This document shows, one piece after another, positions 1 to 8,259 of a stretch of DNA of 64,000 nucleotides. Positions within the stretch are counted from its first letter, which is position 1; every line of letters begins with the position of its first letter. The notes below the pieces were generated by a model. The model was not told where the DNA came from and ran no database searches. It worked only from the letters and a program-made list of their open reading frames with translations. Source of the stretch: Salsipaludibacter sp963812245 (GTDB taxonomy: Bacteria > Actinomycetota > Nitriliruptoria > Nitriliruptorales > Nitriliruptoraceae); NCBI GenBank assembly GCA_963812245.1, contig CAWEUK010000002.1, positions 1,116,001-1,180,000 of the forward strand, in the 5' to 3' direction. The position numbers were made by a program, and so were the translations under genes.

Positions 1-1195
1 AGACCATGAAGTTGGCCAGCAGGATCTCGTCCATGCGCCGCCATGCCTGGAAGCAGTGGAGGTCGTGTTCGGCGGACTCTGCGGTGACGTGCGCGGACTC
101 GGAGCTGAGGTGGCGACTGGCGGGATGCACCCGCTCACCGGCGTCGGCCAGGACACGGGTCACCGGGTCCTGTGCCAGCCAGTCCACGACCAGGTCGGGA
201 TGGTGGCGCCGCAGTGCCTGCACGGTGGCAAGGTCGCGGCGGGCGTGGCCCAGGCCGATCGGTGACGAGATCACCAGGGCGCGCTTCGGGCGGGCCATGC
301 CCCGAGCCCACTCGACCTTCCGAGGCCTTGGCGCCACGCGGTCCACGAAGTCGATGATCAGGCGATTCACCTTCACGGGATCCCGTGCCAGCGGCAGGTG
401 CCCCGACCCTTCGAGGACCACCAGATCTCCACCGGTGGCCGCCACCAGGGCCTCACTTCGTTGCACGGGACTGATGCGGTCGTCGCTGCCGTGGATGGCC
501 AGCACGGGATGGTCGACCGTGTGGCACCAGCCCAGCACCTGTTCGGGTGCGGGGGACTCGGCGGCGTGGTCGGCCAGCAGGACGTCCGGAGTGGTTTCGT
601 TCGCCCACCCTCTGGTGTCCTCGATCTGCTTCGTGGAATGGGGTTCCGAGAAGCACTGGCGGAAGAAGAAGTCGGTGAAGTCGTCGTAGTGGTGCCGCCA
701 GTGGTGGGCGTTGTACTTGTCCCACCCCTGCGGGTCGTCCACATGGTCGTGGAAGCGGTCCACGATCTCGGTTCGCTCGCTGGACGGCGGTGCCAATGAC
801 AGTGTCGGGCCGATGAAGATCTGTCCCAGCACGCGACTGGGATGATCGGCGGCCAGTTTCAGGGACCAGTTGGCCCCCATGGACAGCGACACCAGGATGG
901 CCGTGTCGGTGTCGGTCTCGTCCATGACCGTGATCGCCATCTCGGCCACGCTGGCGATGGTGTAGACGGCCGGGTCGAGCGGACGATCGGAGCGACCGTT
1001 GCCGGGACCGTCGAAGGTCACCACCCGGTGGTGGCGGGCGAGGTGGTCGACCTGCATTTTCCAGAAGCGACTGTGGACGATCGTCCAGGTCGGGAGCAGC
1101 AGCAGGGTCGGCGACCCGGCCCCGAAGACCTCCCACCCGATCTTCGTCCCGTCGTGGTCGACCAGTCCGGTCTGGTCAGGTTCTCGCGCTCGCAT
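1..1195 (-). CDS. alpha/beta-hydrolase + glycosyltransferase fusion, truncated by window edge
   Basis: The frame is open from an ATG at 1195 to the window edge, so only the first ~398 residues are visible. Residues 1-~275 form an alpha/beta hydrolase with a nucleophile elbow LVSLSMGA, an acid in IHGSDDRISP and a histidine in GSGHLPLARDP. A glycosyltransferase-like N-terminal fold follows, with SSPIGLGHARRD and WLAQDPVTRVL. It is a clear paralogue of the divergent gene at 1987-4209, sharing the same domain order and long identical stretches. It lies 12 bp downstream of the TetR gene on the same strand and is probably co-transcribed with it. Unlike its paralogue it keeps the serine nucleophile. 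Substrate is unknown; a role in making or modifying a glycosylated lipid or ester is only inference. Confidence 0.8.
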   Translation of the reverse strand, partial: MRAREPDQTGLVDHDGTKIGWEVFGAGSPTLLLLPTWTIVHSRFWKMQVDHLARHHRVVTFDGPGNGRSDRPLDPAVYTIASVAEMAITVMDETDTDTAILVSLSMGANWSLKLAADHPSRVLGQIFIGPTLSLAPPSSERTEIVDRFHDHVDDPQGWDKYNAHHWRHHYDDFTDFFFRQCFSEPHSTKQIEDTRGWANETTPDVLLADHAAESPAPEQVLGWCHTVDHPVLAIHGSDDRISPVQRSEALVAATGGDLVVLEGSGHLPLARDPVKVNRLIIDFVDRVAPRPRKVEWARGMARPKRALVISSPIGLGHARRDLATVQALRRHHPDLVVDWLAQDPVTRVLADAGERVHPASRHLSSESAHVTAESAEHDLHCFQAWRRMDEILLANFMV

Positions 1196-1207
1196 GGTGG
1201 CCCCCGT

Positions 1208-1843
1208 TCATTCTTCGCGTTCGGTGTCGGTGGGAGGCTCCTCGATCCGACGGATCAACTCCCCGATCCGTCGCAGCGCTCGTCTGTGTGGCGTCGTCTC
1301 CTCCGACACGCCAAGCAGGATCATTGTCTCGGCCCCCAGGAACATGTTCCCCGCCAGCGCGGCTGCCTCGTCTGGCTCGAAGGGGCCGAGGGCACCCGGG
1401 TGTCGGGCCAGTTCGTCGAAGACCTCGGTCAACAGGCCGTACCACCCTGCCAGGTTGTCACGCACTGCGGCCGCGATCTCCTCGTTGGACCACCCGGCCG
1501 CGGTCATCTCCTGCAGCACGCGGACGTAGCCGGATTCGAGGTCGTCCTCGAGGTAGTCACAGGCCTGTTCCCAGCGCTTCCACAAGGGTTGGTCGGCGGC
1601 GTACATGCCGGACTGGCGTTGCAGTCGCCGCGTGTTCTCGTGGTCGAGCAGTGCCAGCACCAGCCCCTGCCGTGACCCGAAGTGGTAGTGCAGTTGGCTC
1701 AGTGGCACTCCGGCGTGGTCGGTGATCGCGCGGGTCGACAACTGTCCGTAGCCCTGCTCGAGCAGGCATTCCTTGGCTGCAGCCAGGATCACGCTGCGCG
1801 TGTCGCCACGTTCGTCGCCATCGGGCTTCGACTTCGCTGTCAC
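1208..1843 (-). CDS. TetR/AcrR family transcriptional regulator
   Basis: This is a 211-residue protein. Its N-terminal helix-turn-helix (about residues 15-62) carries the TetR signature VILAAAKECLLEQGYGQLSTRAI followed by GVPLSQLHYHFGSRQGL, in shortened form typical of the family. The C-terminal ligand domain is helical and not diagnostic. It sits between two divergent hydrolase-glycosyltransferase paralogues and is the first gene of the leftward unit. The usual arrangement for TetR repressors suggests control of both flanking genes from the 143-bp gap at 1844-1986, which contains a perfect palindrome. Confidence 0.9.
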   Translation of the reverse strand: MTAKSKPDGDERGDTRSVILAAAKECLLEQGYGQLSTRAITDHAGVPLSQLHYHFGSRQGLVLALLDHENTRRLQRQSGMYAADQPLWKRWEQACDYLEDDLESGYVRVLQEMTAAGWSNEEIAAAVRDNLAGWYGLLTEVFDELARHPGALGPFEPDEAAALAGNMFLGAETMILLGVSEETTPHRRALRRIGELIRRIEEPPTDTEREE

Positions 1844-1894
1844 GTTCGGCTCCCTGGTGCACGGTCGCGATGCAAATGGTTTGGAGGTTGCTGT

Positions 1895-1906
1895 TCGATC
1901 GATCGA
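1895..1906. promoter_or_regulatory. candidate TetR operator (12-bp perfect palindrome)
   Basis: TCGATCGATCGA is its own reverse complement. It lies in the divergent gap between the TetR gene and the rightward hydrolase-glycosyltransferase gene, 52 bp from the TetR start. Similar half-sites (CGATAC) follow directly. Position and symmetry fit a TetR site; binding is inferred. Confidence 0.45.
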
Positions 1907-1986
1907 CCGATACGATACGGCTCACGATCCGGCACGTCAAGAGATTTGTCCTGATCGGACGTTGGGACGACCCCGGGGGGTTGGCC

Positions 1987-4209
1987 ATGCGAGCACGACA
2001 ACCAGACGTCGTAGGCAGCGTGGACCGGGATGGCATCGCCATCCACTACGAGGTGCATGGCACTGGTTCACCGACCATCGTGATGATCCCCCCGTCACCA
2101 ATCACCCATGCGCGCATGTGGAAGGGCCAGGTCCCCCACCTTGCCCGCCGTCATCGTGTCGTCACGCTCGATGGCCGCGGCAACGGCCGCTCCGATCGAC
2201 CTGTCGAGGTCAGCCAGCACACCCGTGCCCACAACGTCGCCGACATCATCGCCGTCATGGATGCTGTCGGCGCCACCGACGACGCCACCGACGACGGCAA
2301 CGACCGGGTTGTCCTCGTTGCCCATTGCCACGCGAATTGGTGGGCCATCGACGTGGCGGCAGCGTTGCCGGAGCGCGTCGCCGGCCTCGTGGCCATCGCC
2401 CCCGGTGTGCCCTGGGTGGCACCGTCCCACCAGCACTGGATCGACGCGGGGCCACGCTGGGAGTCCGTGATCGACGATCCGGTCGGGTGGGAACGATTCA
2501 CGCGTCACGGCATCGTGACCGACCATCGCGACTGGGTCGAGTTCTTCTTTGGTGAGCAACTCGTCGAGCCGCACTCGACGAAGCCGTTCGAGGACATGGT
2601 GGCCTGGGCCATGGAGTCCGACGGGGCGGTGCTGGCCGCCAGCGAGGAGGCCCAGGATCTGGACGTGCCCGAGCGCGAGGCCTACCTCGACCAACTCCGC
2701 CACCTGGATCGTCCGGTGCTGGTCATCCACGGTGATCGGGACATCTGCCAACCGGTGGCCAAGGGTCGGGCGCTGGCGGCACTCACGGGTGGTGACCTGG
2801 TGGTCGTCGCTGGTGGCGGCCACCTGCTTCCGGCACGGGATCCGGTGGCGGTCAACCGGGCGATCTCGCAGTTCCTGTTGGATCGACTGCCGGGATCGAG
2901 CACGCCGGCAACCGCGCACCGGCCACCTGATCGCGCAGCGTCGGTGCCCGGACGGGAGGTGGATGACGGGCGCGGCGACGTGCAGGTCTGGACGCGAGGT
3001 TCGCAGCGCCGTCGCCGCGTCCTGTACGTGTCATCGCCGATCGGCCTTGGCCATGCCCGTCGCGACGTCGCCATCGCGCGAGAACTGCTCGAGCACCATC
3101 CCGACCTGCAGATCGACTGGCTCGCCCAGGACCCCGTGACCCGCGTGCTCGGCGACGAGGGCATGCGCATCCACCCGGCCAGCCGCTGGCTGGCAAGCGA
3201 ATCCGCGCACCTGGCGGCCGAGGCCAGCGGACACCATCTCCACTGCTTCCAGGCGCTGCGCCGGATGGACGAGATCCTGCTGGCGAACTTCATGGTGTTC
3301 CAGCAGGTGATCGAGGACGGTGACTACGACCTGGTCGTGGGTGACGAGGCGTGGGACATCGACCACTACTGGCACGAGAACCCGGAGCTCAAGCGTGGTG
3401 CCCACGTGTGGCTGACCGACTTCGTGGGCTGGTTGCCGATGCCAGTGGGCGGCGACGGTGAGCTCGTCCTCACATCCGACTACAACGCCGAGATGATCGA
3501 CCACGTCGCCCGGTACCCCCGCATTCGTGACCGGTCGTTGTTCGTGGGCAATCACGCCGACATCGTGGAGCGCTCGTTCGGGCCCGGTCTGCCGATGATC
3601 CGGGACTGGACACAGCAGCACTTCGACTTTCCCGGCTACGTGACCGGGTTCACGCCCCCGTCACCTGACCAGGTGGCCCAGTGGCGTGATGAGTTCGGCT
3701 GGGCTGCCGACGAACAGGTCGTGGTCGTGACCGTCGGCGGATCGGGCGTGGGCGAAACCCTGCTCCGGCAGGTGATCGAGGCCTACCCGCTGGCCAGGCG
3801 CCAGGTTCCATGTCTGCGGATGATGGTGGTGGCGGGGCCTCGGATCGCGCCGGAGAGCCTGCCCGTGTTCTCGGGCCTGGAGGTGCACGGCTATGTCGAC
3901 CGACTGTTCCGGCACCTGTCGGCCTGTGACCTGGCGGTCGTGCAGGGTGGACTGACGACCACGATGGAGTTGACCGCCGCCCGACGTCCGTTCCTGTACT
4001 TCCCGCTGCGCGACCACTTCGAACAGAACATCCACGTGCGCCACCGACTCGATCGCCATCGCGCCGGTCGCTGCATGGACTTCGACAGCAGCGATCCCGA
4101 CACCATCGCTGCCGCCATGGTCGAGGAACTGGGTTCGCCGGTCGACTACCGCCCAGTCGAATCCGACGGCGCCAGCCGTGCCGCCGGCATGATTGCCGAA
4201 CTGCTCTGA
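1987..4209 (+). CDS. alpha/beta-hydrolase + UDP-glycosyltransferase-like fusion
   Basis: This 740-residue protein starts at the ATG giving MRARQPDVVG, which matches the start of the paralogue; the frame is open further upstream. Residues ~10-310 are an alpha/beta hydrolase. The nucleophile elbow reads VAHCHANWW, so cysteine stands where serine is expected, while the acid (IHGDRDICQP) and histidine (GGGHLLPARDP) remain. Residues ~345-740 look like a GT1/GT28-type glycosyltransferase. They carry SSPIGLGHARRD near the acceptor side, and VTVGGSGVGETLL and VQGGLTTTMELTAARRPF in the nucleotide-sugar-binding half. It converges with lexA, with 4 bp between them. The hydrolase half may act as a Cys hydrolase, an acyltransferase or a non-catalytic binding domain. 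Confidence 0.85.
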   Translation: MRARQPDVVGSVDRDGIAIHYEVHGTGSPTIVMIPPSPITHARMWKGQVPHLARRHRVVTLDGRGNGRSDRPVEVSQHTRAHNVADIIAVMDAVGATDDATDDGNDRVVLVAHCHANWWAIDVAAALPERVAGLVAIAPGVPWVAPSHQHWIDAGPRWESVIDDPVGWERFTRHGIVTDHRDWVEFFFGEQLVEPHSTKPFEDMVAWAMESDGAVLAASEEAQDLDVPEREAYLDQLRHLDRPVLVIHGDRDICQPVAKGRALAALTGGDLVVVAGGGHLLPARDPVAVNRAISQFLLDRLPGSSTPATAHRPPDRAASVPGREVDDGRGDVQVWTRGSQRRRRVLYVSSPIGLGHARRDVAIARELLEHHPDLQIDWLAQDPVTRVLGDEGMRIHPASRWLASESAHLAAEASGHHLHCFQALRRMDEILLANFMVFQQVIEDGDYDLVVGDEAWDIDHYWHENPELKRGAHVWLTDFVGWLPMPVGGDGELVLTSDYNAEMIDHVARYPRIRDRSLFVGNHADIVERSFGPGLPMIRDWTQQHFDFPGYVTGFTPPSPDQVAQWRDEFGWAADEQVVVVTVGGSGVGETLLRQVIEAYPLARRQVPCLRMMVVAGPRIAPESLPVFSGLEVHGYVDRLFRHLSACDLAVVQGGLTTTMELTAARRPFLYFPLRDHFEQNIHVRHRLDRHRAGRCMDFDSSDPDTIAAAMVEELGSPVDYRPVESDGASRAAGMIAELL

Positions 4210-4213
4210 CCGA

Positions 4214-4855
4214 TCAGTGAATGGAACGCAGGACCGCGGTGACCTTGCCCATGATCCGGGCTTCGTCGTCGTTGGGCCGCACCAGGATCGGGTCGTAGTG
4301 TTCGTTGGCCGGGTCGAGGTAGACGTGGCCGACGTTGGTGCGACGGAAGAACTTGACGGTGGCCTCACCCTCGACCAGGGCAGCACACATCTCGCCCTGT
4401 TCGACGCTGGGCTGTTCACGCACGACCACGAAGTCGCCGTCGAAGACGCCGGCCTCGATCATCGAGTCACCGCGAACGCGCAGCATGAACAACGTGCCGT
4501 CGCCGACCAGGTCGGAGGGCAGCGGGAACACCGATTCGACCTGCTGCTCCGCGAGGATCGGGGCACCTGCAGCGATCTCTCCGACCAGTGGCACCTGGCG
4601 CGCCATCGAGGTCGGGGCGTCGCCGTACCCGGGACTCATCGGGTCGAGGTCGAGCGCACGCGGCTTGCTGGGATCGCGTCGCAACAGGCCCTTGTCCTCG
4701 AGCGTGGCCAGTTGCGAGTGCACCGACGACGGTGACTTGAGGCCGACGGCGTCACCGATCTCGCGGACCGACGGCGGGTAGCCGTGCTCGGCCGTGAAGG
4801 CATGGAGAAACTCCATGATCGCGTGCTGGCGGTCGGTGAGGTTGTCACTCATCAT
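4214..4855 (-). CDS. lexA: LexA SOS repressor
   Basis: About 213 residues from the ATG pair at 4855/4852. The N-terminal winged helix reads LTDRQHAIMEFLHAFTAEHG, then PPSVREIGDAVGLKSPSSVHSQL. The cleavage region contains the expected Ala-Gly bond (VGEIAAGAPI), and the latent peptidase has serine in RGDSMIEAGVFDGD and lysine in EGEATVKFFRR. All hallmarks of a functional self-cleaving repressor are therefore present. The frame is open upstream to 5017, but family length favours 4855. The gene faces a cluster of LexA-type boxes shared with the divergent LysM gene, so it is almost certainly autoregulated. Confidence 0.97.
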   Translation of the reverse strand: MMSDNLTDRQHAIMEFLHAFTAEHGYPPSVREIGDAVGLKSPSSVHSQLATLEDKGLLRRDPSKPRALDLDPMSPGYGDAPTSMARQVPLVGEIAAGAPILAEQQVESVFPLPSDLVGDGTLFMLRVRGDSMIEAGVFDGDFVVVREQPSVEQGEMCAALVEGEATVKFFRRTNVGHVYLDPANEHYDPILVRPNDDEARIMGKVTAVLRSIH

Positions 4856-4946
4856 CGTCCTGTCCGCGGGGGGACTCGTGAAGCCTGGTCGTCGCGTGTG
4901 CTGGTGGTGACTGCGGTTCCATTCGTGCGCTGAGCGCTCGTATCTG

Positions 4947-5147
4947 CAAACACCTGTTCGGATGATAGCCACCACCCGGGCGGAAGTCGAACATCTGTTC
5001 CGGAATGGCCCGAACACGCGTTTGCGCGATGCCTGTGGCTGGTGTTGCTGGAGTCATCAGCAGCGGTGAGCTGAACAGTACACGTGTTCGGGTTGACTCG
5101 AACGCGTGTTCTGTGCATACTCGCTGCAGGCACCGAACACCCGTTCG
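4947..5147. promoter_or_regulatory. cluster of LexA boxes (SOS operators)
   Basis: The divergent gap carries repeated matches to the actinobacterial/Gram-positive LexA pattern CGAACN4GTTCG. They are CAAACACCTGTTCG (4947-4960), CGAACATCTGTTCC (4988-5001), CGAACACGCGTTTG (5011-5024), CGAACGCGTGTTCT (5099-5112) and a perfect CGAACACCCGTTCG (5134-5147). A degenerate sixth lies at 5072-5090 (TGAACAGTAC plus ACGTGTTCG). Three sit towards lexA and the others towards the LysM gene, so both promoters can be occupied. Confidence 0.9.
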
Positions 5148-5238
5148 ACCAGCGACCAGGTCGGGATGTCACACCCCCTCCATACGGTCCCACCACCGCC
5201 CGCCACACCGCCGAGAAGTTCGACTCCGAGGAACGACC

Positions 5239-5784
5239 ATGAGCGCCATCATCGACATCCGGTCCCACCGCCACCGTGCCATTCGTGACGGCATCGATGC
5301 CAGCCCGGCCACCGACGAGTTGGTGGCGGAGTTGGCCAGTGCTGTCGGCGCAGACCGGGGGATCGCGCGTGACGACCGGGCATTCGACGAGCTCACGCGG
5401 CACGTCCCCGTCGTCGGGACGCCCGACGGACCACGCCAGCTGATCACGATCCAGCCCGACCGGCATGGCAGCGGCAACGACCTGGTCGCCGAGACACCGG
5501 TCGACGTGCGTCGTCGGTGGATCGTGACCGCGGTGGTCTCGATCGCCATGGCCATCGTGCTCGCGGTGTTCGCCGGCATGGCCGGTGCCAGCGCGGATGG
5601 CGACTTCGAGGTGGCCGGGTCGACCACCCTGCAGTCCGGCGAGACCCTGTGGCACCTCGCGGACGAGATCACGCCCGCCGGCCAGGATGTCCGCCCGAAC
5701 CTCCAGGCCATCATGGACGTCAACGACTTCCAGACCGCCACGCTGCCCGCTGGGACCCTCGTGCTGCTGCCTGCCGTGGACTGA
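5239..5784 (+). CDS. SOS-linked LysM membrane protein (ChiZ/YneA-like cell-division inhibitor)
   Basis: This 181-residue protein starts at ATG 5239 after GAGGA. It has a cytoplasmic N-terminus of about 95 residues and one membrane segment (VDVRRRW then IVTAVVSIAMAIVLAVFAGM). A short LysM domain ends the protein (STTLQSGETLWHLADEIT to the end). In mycobacteria a LysM protein (Rv2719c/ChiZ) is divergent from lexA with nrdR next to it, and it is SOS-induced and slows division. The same layout is seen here, along with five to six LexA boxes upstream. Enzymatic activity is doubtful; a role in halting septation during DNA damage is inference from synteny and architecture. Confidence 0.8.
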   Translation: MSAIIDIRSHRHRAIRDGIDASPATDELVAELASAVGADRGIARDDRAFDELTRHVPVVGTPDGPRQLITIQPDRHGSGNDLVAETPVDVRRRWIVTAVVSIAMAIVLAVFAGMAGASADGDFEVAGSTTLQSGETLWHLADEITPAGQDVRPNLQAIMDVNDFQTATLPAGTLVLLPAVD

Positions 5785-5823
5785 CGCAGACACCTCCGGA
5801 CGCGCACACCCTCTGGTCACCCG

Positions 5824-6450
5824 TCAGGACACTCGCTCGAACAGGTAGGCGTACGGGGACTTCGTGTAGGCAATGCCACGGCCACGCTCGTGCAGGCCCG
5901 CCGGTGTGATCTCCACGTCGCGCCGGGGGACCAAGTAGTCGTCCAGTCCATCGGTTCGCGTCCGGTACGTGCCGGATCGGTGCTCGATCACTGCATGCAA
6001 TTGGTACCTCGGGTCGATCGAGGCCATGGCGGCGTCACCGTGGCTCGAGTTGACCATCAAGAGCCCACCGCGTCGCAGGTATCGGGTGCAGTGCTCGGAC
6101 ACGAAGCCGGCGTAGAGGGACACGAGCAGGTCAGCAGATTCTTCGCCGAGATCGAGCGGGTCGGTGAAGTCGGCGTGCAGGAACCGCACGAGGCGTCGGT
6201 CGGGGTCCACGTCATATGTGTCGAGCAACTCGTCGACCCCGTCCGCGTCGCTGAAGAAGCGCTTCGCTCGCTGATCCACGTCCACATAGGTCACCGACGG
6301 CCACACGAACGAGGGTGTCAGGTCGACGTACGAGCCCGGGTAGAGCACGGCGTCGATGGGGCGCAGCGCTGCGACCGCCTCGAACAGCCCACGTCGATCA
6401 CCGACCAGCCGATGTTGCGTGTCCCAGAGCTTGCGGGTTCGATCGATCAT
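5824..6450 (-). CDS. class I SAM-methyltransferase-like protein
   Basis: About 208 residues from the ATG giving MIDRTRKLWDTQHRLV. A Rossmann-like pattern is visible: DAVLYPGSYVDLTPSF, an acidic strand end VTYVDVDQRAKRFF, RFLHADFTDP, and ADLLVSLYAGFVSEHCTRYLRRGGLLMVNSSHGD, which resembles a methyltransferase motif IV-V region. The classical glycine-rich motif I (GxGxG) is weak, reading YPGSY instead. It could be a degenerate or specialised methyltransferase. It sits between the LysM gene and nrdR with no obvious operon link. The frame is open further upstream, but the family-like start is at 6450. Confidence 0.6.
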   Translation of the reverse strand: MIDRTRKLWDTQHRLVGDRRGLFEAVAALRPIDAVLYPGSYVDLTPSFVWPSVTYVDVDQRAKRFFSDADGVDELLDTYDVDPDRRLVRFLHADFTDPLDLGEESADLLVSLYAGFVSEHCTRYLRRGGLLMVNSSHGDAAMASIDPRYQLHAVIEHRSGTYRTRTDGLDDYLVPRRDVEITPAGLHERGRGIAYTKSPYAYLFERVS

Positions 6451-6619
6451 GCTCCGACCGTAGCGACGGGGGGACACACCAGGTTTGCGACGGGGCCGAA
6501 CCGTTCCCGGTGCCCCGCCGGTCGCCCGCCCGAAACCCTCCCGGTTGCCGAGCAGGTCAGGCCCGCCGGCCATGTCGACCAGCGCCGGCACGAGCGGATC
6601 CGTGGCCGAGGCGGTCGCA

Positions 6620-7084
6620 TCACAGCTTGGGTGGGGCGTCCTTGCGCAACTCGGACAGCTCGAATTCGAAGTCCTCGGGCCCCTGGAAGTTCTTGTAGAC
6701 CGACGCGAACCGGACGTAGGCGACGGGGTCCAGCCCACGCAACTGGGTCAGCACGGCCAGGCCCACCTGCTCGCTGGTGACGGTCGGGGTGTCCTCACGT
6801 CGCAACGACGCCTCCACCTCGAAGGCGGCTTCGCGCAGGTCGTCCATCGGCACCCGGTTCTTGGCAGCGCGGGCCATGCCCTCGAGCACCTTGTCCCGCG
6901 AGAACGTGGACTGGCTGCCGCTGCGCTTGCGCACCAACAGCGGTTGCTGCTCGACCCGTTCGAAGGTCGTGAAGCGTTGCTGGCACACGGCGCACTCTCG
7001 TCGTCGCCGCACCGACGTCCCGTCGGCCGACGGCCGTGAGTCGACGACGTGGTCATCGTCGGCAGCACAGTTGGGGCAGCGCAA
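6620..7084 (-). CDS. nrdR: NrdR, ribonucleotide reductase transcriptional repressor
   Basis: This 154-residue protein probably starts at TTG 7084, giving (M)RCPNCAADDDHVVDSR, exactly where family members begin. A zinc ribbon is formed by CPNC and CAVC (residues ~3-35), followed by the RRRREC...RFTTFERVE signature and an ATP-cone (about residues 48-138, with VRKRSG and FSRDKVLEGMARAAKNR). NrdR senses ATP/dATP through the cone and represses nrd operons. Its likely target, nrdJ, lies 4 kb away with two NrdR-like boxes upstream. The frame is open much further upstream without family similarity. Confidence 0.95.
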   Translation of the reverse strand: MRCPNCAADDDHVVDSRPSADGTSVRRRRECAVCQQRFTTFERVEQQPLLVRKRSGSQSTFSRDKVLEGMARAAKNRVPMDDLREAAFEVEASLRREDTPTVTSEQVGLAVLTQLRGLDPVAYVRFASVYKNFQGPEDFEFELSELRKDAPPKL

Positions 7085-7332
7085 GGGGCGTGACTTTCGG
7101 AAGGTGGGGAGCAGCCTGACCCTAGCGAATCCGGATTCGATGGCGCACCTCGACACCGCCCGGCCGGCGTGCCAGTGCGTCGGAAGGTTCGACCCGGGTG
7201 CACGCATCATGTTGCATGCCTGTGCCAGGACGCATGCTGCCTGCCCTGCCCATCTAGGCTCGGGTCGACCACGACGACCGGAGCCGTGGCGACGTCGTCG
7301 TCCGACCCTCCGGCGAAGGACACATCGGATCC

Positions 7333-8253
7333 ATGGACGGACTCTCGGTTGACGAAGCCGATGTCGACGGTGACGTGGCCGTGGCCACCCTGCTTGTCGA
7401 CCACGTGCTGCAGGGCCCCGACGGGGTCGTGCAGGGCGGCATCGCCGTGGGTGCCCTCGAACTGGCTGCCCGCGCCGCCGCCGAGGCGCAGGCCGGCGTC
7501 GCCCCGGGCTCGCCCGCCATCCCGGCAGCGACCATGGTCGAGGCACGCCTGCACAAGCCGACGCTGACGGGCGTGGATGTCACGGCACTGGTGCTCGACG
7601 GCGAGGACACCACCTGGGAGGTGCGCACGGTTGCCTCCGACATCGATGACCATGCCGACTTCGGTGACGAGGAGGTGGGTGCCGACGTGCTGGTGTCGGG
7701 CGTGGTCGAACTGGCCGGCCACGGCCCCCAACCGATCCTCGACGACCTGGTTGAACTGGCCCTGGTCGATGACCTTCCGCGACCGGTCCCGCTGCGGCTT
7801 GCCACCGGGTGCTTCGTGTGTGGCGTCGACCACCCCACCGGATTGCACCTGTTTCCCGCGTGGGTTGACGGGTCGAGCGTCGTGCAGGAGTGGGTGCCCG
7901 ACGAGCGTGTCGCGGGCGACGACGGTGGCTTCGTGGACCCGGCAGCGGTGGCGGCCGTCCTGGACTGCCCGACGGTGTGGGCCGCACGTGACCACCTCGC
8001 CGCCAACGGGTTCGGTGGCGCCCTGCTGGGCGGGTTCACCGTGGCCTGGTTCTCACGTGTGCCACTGGGCGAGACCCTGCGCATCGCCGCGAAACTCGAG
8101 TCGGGGGAGGGCCGCAAGATGCGGTCGATCGCCGCGCTGGTGGGCATGGATGGTCATGTCCACGCAGCGGCCAGCGCATTCCAGGTCGGGATCGAGACCT
8201 GGCCCGGCACCGAGTACGTCCCGATGCCTGCCTTCGGTGAGGGCGCCTGGTAG
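7333..8253 (+). CDS. double-hotdog thioesterase-like protein
   Basis: This 306-residue protein seems to consist of two hotdog halves. The first has VLQGPDGVVQGGIAVGALELAAR, the central hotdog helix with its Gly-Gly turn. The second begins at CFVCGVDHPTGLHLFP, a motif common at the start of PaaI/YbgC-like acyl-CoA thioesterases, and continues through AAVLDCPTVWAARDHL and EGRKMRSIAALVGMDGHVHAAASA. It probably acts on an acyl-CoA in the cytosol; the substrate cannot be read from sequence. It is divergent from nrdR and convergent with the GNAT gene, ending 6 bp from it. Confidence 0.7.
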   Translation: MDGLSVDEADVDGDVAVATLLVDHVLQGPDGVVQGGIAVGALELAARAAAEAQAGVAPGSPAIPAATMVEARLHKPTLTGVDVTALVLDGEDTTWEVRTVASDIDDHADFGDEEVGADVLVSGVVELAGHGPQPILDDLVELALVDDLPRPVPLRLATGCFVCGVDHPTGLHLFPAWVDGSSVVQEWVPDERVAGDDGGFVDPAAVAAVLDCPTVWAARDHLAANGFGGALLGGFTVAWFSRVPLGETLRIAAKLESGEGRKMRSIAALVGMDGHVHAAASAFQVGIETWPGTEYVPMPAFGEGAW

Positions 8254-8259
8254 CCGGCG

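Noticed and set aside
453..1136. Arg/Pro/His-rich open frame on the minus strand
   Set aside because: It is an out-of-frame shadow of the hydrolase-glycosyltransferase fusion, whose real frame shows nucleophile and glycosyltransferase motifs.
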